Below are positions 14,536 through 19,539 of a stretch of DNA of 19,539 bases, piece by piece. The notes under the pieces were generated by a model that was given only the letters and a program-made list of their open reading frames with translations, did no database searches and was not told the DNA's origin. Position 1 is the stretch's first letter. Each line of letters begins with the position of its first letter. The position numbers were made by a program, and so were the translations under genes. Source of the DNA: RGIG3102 sp964369915 (GTDB lineage: Bacteria; Bacillota; Clostridia; Oscillospirales; Ruminococcaceae); the NCBI GenBank assembly GCA_964369915.1, contig CAYJGG010000038.1, positions 1-19,539 of the forward strand, given 5' to 3'.

Positions 14536-14853
14536 TTATACTACAGCACTACAGTGCTTGCAAACGCGAACTTTTTTGCCGCCTTCGATTTTGTGTGAAA
14601 CTCTTGTTGGTTTTTGGCATTTAGTGCAAACTAGCATAACTTTTGATGCATATAATGCGCCTTCTGCTTCAACCTTACCACCTGTTTCGCCTTGTCTTCT
14701 TGGTTTAACGTGTTTTGTAACTTTGTTTAAACCTTCAACAATAACTTTACCCTCTTTTGGGCTAACAGCTAGCACTTTGCCGGTTTCACCACGGTCTTTA
14801 CCGCTGATAATTTTAACAGTATCACCGGTTTTAACATGAACTTTTTTATTCAT
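14536..14853 (-). CDS. rplX: 50S ribosomal protein L24
   Basis: A 105-residue L24 (uL24), an assembly initiator binding 23S domain I. A KOW motif lies at about 8-38 (GDTVKIISGKDRGETGKV). The C-terminal part contains two CxxC pairs, C76/C79 (CTKC) and C98/C101 (CKHC), that could bind zinc as in many Firmicute L24 proteins. Confidence 0.97.
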   Translation of the reverse strand: MNKKVHVKTGDTVKIISGKDRGETGKVLAVSPKEGKVIVEGLNKVTKHVKPRRQGETGGKVEAEGALYASKVMLVCTKCQKPTRVSHKIEGGKKVRVCKHCSAVV

Positions 14854-14865
14854 TTTAAACTCTCC

Positions 14866-15234
14866 TTATAGTGATTCCGGTGCAAGGCTTAATATTTTTA
14901 GGTAACCTTTTTCACGAAGTTCTCTCGCTACAGGTCCAAAAATACGAGTGCCTCTCGGATTTTTATCTTCTCTTATGATAACAGCTGCGTTTTCATCAAA
15001 ACGAATGTATGAACCGTCTTCACGGCGAACACCAGTTTTTGAACGAACTATAACAGCTTTAACAACTTCACCTTTTTTAACAACGCCGCCTGGAGTTGTC
15101 TTTTTAACGGATGCAACGATTACATCGCCGATATTTGCATATCTTCTGCGAGTACCGCCTAGAACACGGATACACATAATTTCTTTTGCACCTGTGTTAT
15201 CAGCAACCTTTAAATAGGTCTGCATTTGTACCAT
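14866..15234 (-). CDS. rplN: 50S ribosomal protein L14
   Basis: A 122-residue L14 (uL14), which forms intersubunit bridges and is the docking site for the silencing factor RsfS. Diagnostic stretches are QTYLKVADNTGAKEIMCI, GDVIVASVKKTTPGG and GTRIFGPVARELREKGY. The ATG at 15234 follows an AGGAGGA site about ten bases upstream; a second in-frame ATG three codons on is less consistent with the family start. Confidence 0.97.
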   Translation of the reverse strand: MVQMQTYLKVADNTGAKEIMCIRVLGGTRRRYANIGDVIVASVKKTTPGGVVKKGEVVKAVIVRSKTGVRREDGSYIRFDENAAVIIREDKNPRGTRIFGPVARELREKGYLKILSLAPESL

Positions 15235-15264
15235 AGTACGCGTCCTCCTTTTTAACTTAAGCGA

Positions 15265-15519
15265 TTATTTCGCTTTTTCTACTATCTTAACAAGTCTCCA
15301 GTTTTTATCCTTTGATATAGGGCGTGTTTCCATAATTTCCACACGGTCACCTATGCCGCACTCATTATTTTCATCATGAGCTTTGAATTTTACTGTGTAT
15401 TTAACAATCTTTTTATATAAAGGGTGTTTTACTTTATCTTCGATAGCAACTACAATTGTTTTATCCATTTTATCTGAAACAACTGTTCCTATTTTTGTTT
15501 TTCTTAAACTACGAGTCAT
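15265..15519 (-). CDS. rpsQ: 30S ribosomal protein S17
   Basis: An 84-residue S17 (uS17) with an OB fold that binds the 5' domain of 16S rRNA early in assembly. GTVVSDKMDKTIVVAIE, the long loop KHPLYKKIVKYTVKFKAHD and the ending RPISKDKNWRLVKIVEK match the family closely. It lies between rpmC and rplN as expected. Confidence 0.97.
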   Translation of the reverse strand: MTRSLRKTKIGTVVSDKMDKTIVVAIEDKVKHPLYKKIVKYTVKFKAHDENNECGIGDRVEIMETRPISKDKNWRLVKIVEKAK

Positions 15520-15539
15520 TATTGGTATCCTCCCCTTTA

Positions 15540-15728
15540 TTAATTTTCAAGACTGCTTAAAACAGTGTTTATTCTTGCAATATCTTTTTTTACGGCTTTA
15601 ATTCTAATTGGATTTTCAAGCTGATTGATAGCATGTTGAAAACGAAGGTTGAATAACTCCGATTTTAGATCTTTTAATTTTTGGTTCAGCTCTACGGCTG
15701 ATAAATTGCGAAGTTCACTTGCTTTCAT
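15540..15728 (-). CDS. rpmC: 50S ribosomal protein L29
   Basis: A 62-residue L29 (uL29) helical hairpin near the exit tunnel, part of the docking area for SRP and trigger factor. ELNQKLKDLKSELFNLRFQ and NPIRIKAVKKDIARINTVL are the usual signature. I chose the ATG at 15728, which begins 1 base after the rplP stop and has AGGTG 6 bases upstream; an in-frame GTG at 15737 lies inside that site and inside rplP. Confidence 0.95.
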   Translation of the reverse strand: MKASELRNLSAVELNQKLKDLKSELFNLRFQHAINQLENPIRIKAVKKDIARINTVLSSLEN

Positions 15729-15729
15729 A

Positions 15730-16155
15730 CTATTCACCTGCCTCTTCTTGTTCTTTAACTACAAACTTGCATTTTATAGGAAGTTTGTGCATAGCAAGAC
15801 GCATAGCTTCTCTTGCTAGTTCTTCTGATACGCCGCCGATTTCGAACATTATTCTGCCCGGTTTTACAACAGCTACCCAATATTCAGGACTACCTTTACC
15901 TGAACCCATTCGAGTTTCAGCTGGTTTTTCTGTAATTGGTTTATCTGGGAATATTTTGATCCAAACTTGACCGCCACGTTTGATGTAACGAGTCATTGCG
16001 ATACGCGCAGCTTCGATTTGGTTTGAAGTAATCCAAGCTGGTTCTAGCGCTTGTAGTCCGAATTGTCCGTAAGATACAGTGTTACCACGTGTAGCCTTAC
16101 CTGTTAGGCGGCCTCTGTGCACTCTACGGTATTTAACTCTTTTTGGTAAAAGCAT
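15730..16155 (-). CDS. rplP: 50S ribosomal protein L16
   Basis: A 141-residue L16 (uL16), which sits by the A-site tRNA and matures the peptidyl-transferase centre. MLLPKRVKYRRVHRGRL at the start, GNTVSYGQFGLQALEPAWIT and RMGSGKGSPEYWVAVVKPGR are diagnostic. Its ATG overlaps the rpsC stop by one base (TAATG), so translation is likely coupled by re-initiation. Confidence 0.97.
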   Translation of the reverse strand: MLLPKRVKYRRVHRGRLTGKATRGNTVSYGQFGLQALEPAWITSNQIEAARIAMTRYIKRGGQVWIKIFPDKPITEKPAETRMGSGKGSPEYWVAVVKPGRIMFEIGGVSEELAREAMRLAMHKLPIKCKFVVKEQEEAGE

Positions 16156-16826
16156 TACTTTTTACCTCCTTCTTTACGAGGTTTTGCACCTTTTAGTACT
16201 TCTCCTTTGTAAATCCAAACTTTAACACCAACTTTACCAAAAGTTGTATCTGCTTCTGCAAATCCGTAATCGATATCTGCACGAAGTGTTTGTAGTGGGA
16301 TTGTACCTTCATGGTAGTGCTCTGTTCTAGCAATATCAGCACCGCCTAAACGACCTGAAACTGCTGTTTTAATGCCTCTAGCGCCTTGACGCATTGCTCT
16401 TGACATGCAAGATTTCATAGCTCTTCTAAAAGCTACACGTCTTTCAAGTTGAGCTGCAATGTTTTCAGCTACTAATTGTGCATTAGAATCTACTTGTTTA
16501 ACCTCTGTGATGTTTAAAATAACTTCATCAGCTGGTCTGTTGATTTGTTTTGCTATTTGAATTTTTAATTTTTCTATTTCAGCTCCTTGACGGCCTATAA
16601 CCATACCAGGTTTTGCTGTGAAAATATTGATTCTTACTACTTTTGAATCTCTTTCAATCTCAATTTTAGCTACACCGGCAGTGTAAAGTTGAGCTTTGAG
16701 AACTTTTCTTATATTGTAGTCTTGTACTAGTGTATCACCGAATTCTTTCTTTGATACAAACCAGCGAGAATCCCAGTCTTTTATTACGCCAACACGTAAA
16801 CCGTGTGGATTAACTTTTTGTCCCAT
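16155..16826 (-). CDS. rpsC: 30S ribosomal protein S3
   Basis: A 223-residue S3 (uS3) at the mRNA entry channel, part of the helicase site. The start MGQKVNPHGLRVGVIKDWDS is universal, and AGGAGG stands directly before it; I therefore rejected an upstream in-frame start that would add 14 residues inside rplV. A type II KH domain follows with the GxxG loop VIGRQGAEI near residues 55-62. The C-terminal domain has AMKSCMSRAMRQGARGIK, GRLGGADIAR and TTFGKVGVKVWIYKGEV. Confidence 0.97.
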   Translation of the reverse strand: MGQKVNPHGLRVGVIKDWDSRWFVSKKEFGDTLVQDYNIRKVLKAQLYTAGVAKIEIERDSKVVRINIFTAKPGMVIGRQGAEIEKLKIQIAKQINRPADEVILNITEVKQVDSNAQLVAENIAAQLERRVAFRRAMKSCMSRAMRQGARGIKTAVSGRLGGADIARTEHYHEGTIPLQTLRADIDYGFAEADTTFGKVGVKVWIYKGEVLKGAKPRKEGGKK

Positions 16827-16836
16827 AGCTTCCTCC

Positions 16837-17181
16837 TTAACCTTCGATTTTTGTTTCTTTAAGAACAATCGTCATGTGAGATGTTCTTTTAAGAATTCTA
16901 AATGCTCTACCTTGTGCTCTTGGCATAACTCTTTTAAGAGTAGGGCCAGGTGTTACAAAGCATTCAGCCACATATAGGCTGTCTTTGTCCATTTGATTAT
17001 TGTGTTCCGCATTAGCCATAGCTGACTTCACCAATTTTAGTAAAGGTTCGCATGCAGCCTTTGGAGTGTGCTTTAAAATAGCTAAAGCTTCTTCGCAAGG
17101 CTTATTTCTGATAAGATCCATAACGATCTGTACCTTTCTAGGCGCTATGCGGGCGTGTCTTAAATGTGCCCTTGCTTCCAT
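16837..17181 (-). CDS. rplV: 50S ribosomal protein L22
   Basis: A 114-residue L22 (uL22) whose long beta hairpin lines the exit tunnel with L4. The start EARAHLRHARIAPRKVQIVM and the hairpin PGPTLKRVMPRAQGRAFRI are intact, with none of the deletions or insertions in the hairpin that are known to give macrolide resistance, as far as the sequence shows. Its stop codon abuts the rpsC ribosome binding site. Confidence 0.97.
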   Translation of the reverse strand: MEARAHLRHARIAPRKVQIVMDLIRNKPCEEALAILKHTPKAACEPLLKLVKSAMANAEHNNQMDKDSLYVAECFVTPGPTLKRVMPRAQGRAFRILKRTSHMTIVLKETKIEG

Positions 17182-17199
17182 AATGTTACTCTCCTTTTA

Positions 17200-17472
17200 C
17201 TACCTTGATGATTTTGAACCAGCGTGGCCACGGTAAGATCTTGTAGGTGCAAATTCACCTAGTTTGTGTCCTACCATATCTTCTGTTACATACACTGGTA
17301 CATGTTTTCTTCCGTCATGTACTGCAAATGTGTGTCCTACAAAGTCTGGAAAAATTGTTGATGAACGGCTCCAAGTCTTTAAGACTCTTTTTTCGCCAGC
17401 CTCGTTCATTTCTCTAACTCTTTTAAGAAGAACAGGTTGCACGAAAGGGCCTTTTTTAATACTTCTACCCAT
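17200..17472 (-). CDS. rpsS: 30S ribosomal protein S19
   Basis: A 90-residue S19 (uS19) of the 30S head, paired with S13. MGRSIKKGPFVQPVLLKRV and the signature GHTFAVHDGRKHVPVYVTED then GHKLGEFAPTRSYRGH are diagnostic. Gaps to rplB and rplV are 18 bases each with AGGAG-type sites. Confidence 0.97.
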   Translation of the reverse strand: MGRSIKKGPFVQPVLLKRVREMNEAGEKRVLKTWSRSSTIFPDFVGHTFAVHDGRKHVPVYVTEDMVGHKLGEFAPTRSYRGHAGSKSSR

Positions 17473-17490
17473 ATCTTAATTACTCCTTTT

Positions 17491-18321
17491 CTAACCGTTA
17501 CGACGTCTAACAATGAATTTGTCAGATGCTTTGTGTTTTTTTCTTGTTTTGTATCCAAGTGTTGGTTTACCCCAAGGTGTTACAGGACCTGAACGTCCGA
17601 TTGGGCTCTTACCTTCACCACCACCGTGTGGGTGATCAACTGGGTTCATTACAGAACCACGAACTGTTGGTCTTATACCCATGTGACGTTTTTTACCAGC
17701 TTTACCGATTTTAACGTTATCATGGTCAGTGTTTGAAACTTGACCAACTGTTGCCATACAGTTGTTTGGAACATTTCTTTGTTCGCCTGATGGTAGACGG
17801 ATTAGACCGTATTTACCTTCTTTAGCGATTAATTGTGAGAAGTTACCAGCTGAACGAACTAATTGTCCGCCTTTACCTGGGTATAACTCGATGTTGTGTA
17901 CTACTGTACCAACTGGGATAGCTGAGATTGGCAGGGCATTACCTGGTTTAATATCAGCGTTTGGTCCATTCATTACTGTATCACCAACTTTTAAACCAAC
18001 TGGAGCGATAATGTATGATTTAACACCATCTTCATATTGGATTAAAGCGATGAATGCGCTTCTGTTTGGATCGTATTCTAATGTAAGCACTGTTGCTGGT
18101 ACATCAAATTTAGTTCTTTTAAAGTCGATAACACGATATTTTGTTCTGTTACCGCCACCGTGATGGCGAACAGTTATGCGACCTGTGTTATTACGGCCTG
18201 CATGTTTTTTCATTGGCTCCAGAAGACTTCTTTCTGGGCTAACTTTTGATAGAGCCGAGTAATCCGTTGTTGTCATATTACGACGAGACGGAGTGGTCGG
18301 TTTATACTTTTTAATAGCCAT
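17491..18321 (-). CDS. rplB: 50S ribosomal protein L2
   Basis: A 276-residue L2 (uL2), one of the proteins closest to the peptidyl-transferase centre and required for subunit joining. The SH3-like and OB regions include GRNNTGRITVRHHGGGNR and VVHNIELYPGKGGQLVRSAG. The C-terminal MNPVDHPHGGGEGKSPIGR carries the functionally important His. It is separated from rplW by an unusually long 114-base spacer, and its AAGGAG site stands 11 bases before the ATG. Confidence 0.97.
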   Translation of the reverse strand: MAIKKYKPTTPSRRNMTTTDYSALSKVSPERSLLEPMKKHAGRNNTGRITVRHHGGGNRTKYRVIDFKRTKFDVPATVLTLEYDPNRSAFIALIQYEDGVKSYIIAPVGLKVGDTVMNGPNADIKPGNALPISAIPVGTVVHNIELYPGKGGQLVRSAGNFSQLIAKEGKYGLIRLPSGEQRNVPNNCMATVGQVSNTDHDNVKIGKAGKKRHMGIRPTVRGSVMNPVDHPHGGGEGKSPIGRSGPVTPWGKPTLGYKTRKKHKASDKFIVRRRNG

Positions 18322-18435
18322 TTAGGTTCTCTCTCCTTATGAGTTTTTTTGCGAGAAACAGTCTGTGCTGCCTCCCATACTTAAAAGCGCCTTTATAAAT
18401 TTAGTTAAGGCGGTTTATATTAAAAGGTTTTTTTA
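18322..18435 (-). promoter_or_regulatory. rplW-rplB spacer with a hairpin, possible cis-regulatory element
   Basis: This is the longest gap inside the ribosomal cluster. On the minus strand CGCCTT and AAGGCG (18407-18412 and 18388-18393) form a 6-bp stem with a 13-base loop, extended by three A-T pairs past one mismatch (18384-18416). No T-run follows, so it is not a terminator. An ATG at 18378 opens a 13-codon frame ending at 18337, but it has no ribosome binding site. A role in mRNA processing or r-protein feedback is possible but unproven. Confidence 0.4.
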
Positions 18436-18729
18436 TTAGTTCATACCATCGAAGAACTCAATACCTTTTGAATCAGCAGTTAATGTTACGATTGCTTTTT
18501 TAGTTGCAGCAGTGTAACCACCTTTGATTCCTTGTCTTCTAAATCTACCACGAACTGAAATCGTGTTAACTTTTGAAACTTTTACTCCAAATAATTCTTC
18601 AACTGCTTTTGCAATTTGGAATTTGTTAGCATCTTTTGCTACTTGGAATGTGTATTTTTTATCAGCTAAACCCTTCATTGAGTTTTCAGTGATAATTGGT
18701 TTTATAATAATATCTTGAGCAAATGTCAT
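18436..18729 (-). CDS. rplW: 50S ribosomal protein L23
   Basis: A 97-residue L23 (uL23) beside the exit tunnel, the main docking point for trigger factor and SRP. DIIIKPIITENSMKGLADKK, KIAKAVEELFGVKV-like sequence (QIAKAVEELFGVKVSKVNT) and GRFRRQGIKGGYTAATKKA are typical. The ATG overlaps the rplD stop by one base (TAATG). Confidence 0.97.
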   Translation of the reverse strand: MTFAQDIIIKPIITENSMKGLADKKYTFQVAKDANKFQIAKAVEELFGVKVSKVNTISVRGRFRRQGIKGGYTAATKKAIVTLTADSKGIEFFDGMN

Positions 18730-19352
18730 TATGCGAATACCTCCTCAAGTTTTTTTGCAGCTGCAAGGCTTACAACTAAAGTTTTAGCGTTTACTGTATC
18801 GTATGTGTTCATTGTTGTTGCAACTGTTGTTTGTACACCAGGAATGTTTCCAGCTGACTTAACAACCTTCTTGTTTGCAACATCTTGAATCATAAGAGTT
18901 TTTCCGCTTACTTTTATGTTTTCAAGCATTTTGATAACTGCTTTTGTTGAGTAATCTTCGATTTTAAAATCGTCAACGATTACTAAGTTGCCAGATGCAA
19001 CTTTTGCTGAAAGAGCTGAGCATATAGCTAGTCTTTTAACTTTTTTATTTAGTGTGTAGCTGTAGTCTCTTGGTTTTGGTCCTAGAGCAACACCACCGTG
19101 TGTCCAGTGTGGAGCACGTGTAGAACCTTGTCTTGCACGGCCTGTACCTTTTTGTCTCCAAGGTTTAGCACCACCACCACGAACTTCTGCACGAGTTAAT
19201 GTAGAATGTGTTCCTTGTCTTTTATTAGCAAGGAAGTTTACAACTGCCATGTGCATAACTTTTTCGTTTGGTGTAATACCGAAAACGGCATCTGAGAGCT
19301 CAACAGTGTCAACTTTTTTTCCGTTAATGTCTAAAACATCAAATTTTGCCAT
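18729..19352 (-). CDS. rplD: 50S ribosomal protein L4
   Basis: A 207-residue L4 (uL4), which lines the exit tunnel and, in E. coli, also represses the S10 operon. The extended tunnel loop TRAEVRGGGAKPWRQKGTG then RARQGSTRAPHWTHGGVALG appears intact. The start MAKFDVLDINGKKVDTVEL is regular. It follows rplC by 14 bases. The S10 leader where L4 might act lies beyond the right edge. Confidence 0.97.
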   Translation of the reverse strand: MAKFDVLDINGKKVDTVELSDAVFGITPNEKVMHMAVVNFLANKRQGTHSTLTRAEVRGGGAKPWRQKGTGRARQGSTRAPHWTHGGVALGPKPRDYSYTLNKKVKRLAICSALSAKVASGNLVIVDDFKIEDYSTKAVIKMLENIKVSGKTLMIQDVANKKVVKSAGNIPGVQTTVATTMNTYDTVNAKTLVVSLAAAKKLEEVFA

Positions 19353-19366
19353 CTTGTCTTCCTCCC

Positions 19367-19539
19367 TTAAGCCTTAACGCTGTTTGTTAGCATTACGATT
19401 CCGCCTTTAGCACCTGGAATAGCACCTTTAACAGCTATAAGATTATTTTCTGTATCAATTTTAACAACTGATAAATTTTGAATAGTTACTCTTTCTGCAC
19501 CTAAGTGACCTGGTAATTTTTTACCTTTGAACACTCTTG
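19367..19539 (-). CDS. rplC: 50S ribosomal protein L3 (C-terminal part, runs off the window)
   Basis: The last 56 or so codons of L3 (uL3) read in frame from the right edge to TAA at 19367-19369: RVFKGKKLPGHLGAERVTIQ, then LIAVKGAIPGAKGGIV and the ending MLTNSVKA. The GHxGxxRVT motif and the AVKGAIPG signature are specific to L3, an early assembly protein reaching the peptidyl-transferase centre. Its 5' part, and presumably rpsJ, lie outside the window. Confidence 0.95.
   Translation of the reverse strand, partial: RVFKGKKLPGHLGAERVTIQNLSVVKIDTENNLIAVKGAIPGAKGGIVMLTNSVKA

Noticed and set aside
15729..15737. GTG start extending L29 by three residues
   Set aside because: It falls inside the AGGTG ribosome binding site and inside rplP.
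16827..16868. In-frame upstream start extending S3 by 14 residues
   Set aside because: MGQKVNPHG is the universal S3 start and has AGGAGG directly before it; the extension lies inside rplV.
18337..18378. 13-codon frame in the rplW-rplB spacer as a leader peptide
   Set aside because: No ribosome binding site precedes its ATG and the peptide has no attenuation-type codon run.

Overview
This is an AT-rich bacterial chromosome segment carrying most of the S10-spc-alpha ribosomal protein supercluster. Every confident gene is on the minus strand, so transcription runs from the right edge toward the left. The gene order (secY-adk-map-KOW protein-infA-rpmJ-rpsM-rpsK-rpsD-rpoA-rplQ), the strong AGGAGG-type ribosome binding sites, the zinc-type adenylate kinase, the zinc-type S14 and the KOW gene before infA all point to a Clostridia-type Firmicute, perhaps near Lachnospiraceae. 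The species cannot be named from the sequence alone.

Right part (19539 to 11900): the tail of rplC, then rplD, rplW, rplB, rpsS, rplV, rpsC, rplP, rpmC, rpsQ, rplN, rplX, rplE, rpsZ, rpsH, rplF, rplR and rpsE. They are packed with gaps of 0-31 bases or 1-base TAATG overlaps. The one exception is a 114-base hairpin-bearing spacer between rplW and rplB.

Middle (11893 to 4760): rpmD, rplO, secY, adk, map, a KOW RNA-binding protein, infA, rpmJ, rpsM, rpsK, rpsD, rpoA and rplQ, closed by a near-perfect intrinsic terminator. Together these supply ribosomal subunits, the SecY channel, an initiation factor, N-terminal Met removal, adenylate balance and the RNA polymerase alpha subunit. rpmD is odd: L30 carries a roughly 104-residue Lys/Ala/Pro-rich extension resembling a histone H1 tail, built from a 63-bp tandem repeat.

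Left part (4700 to 1): three separately expressed minus-strand genes. They are a cation/proton antiporter with a good promoter, a surface lipoprotein with two FMN-attachment-like motifs and a promoter followed by a palindrome, and a YtcJ-type amidohydrolase. The last 430 bases are non-coding and rich in hairpins, with a possible end of a plus-strand gene at positions 1-30.

The best candidates for something undescribed are the histone-like L30 tail, the two-motif flavin lipoprotein with its palindromic control site, and the hairpin-dense left intergenic region.
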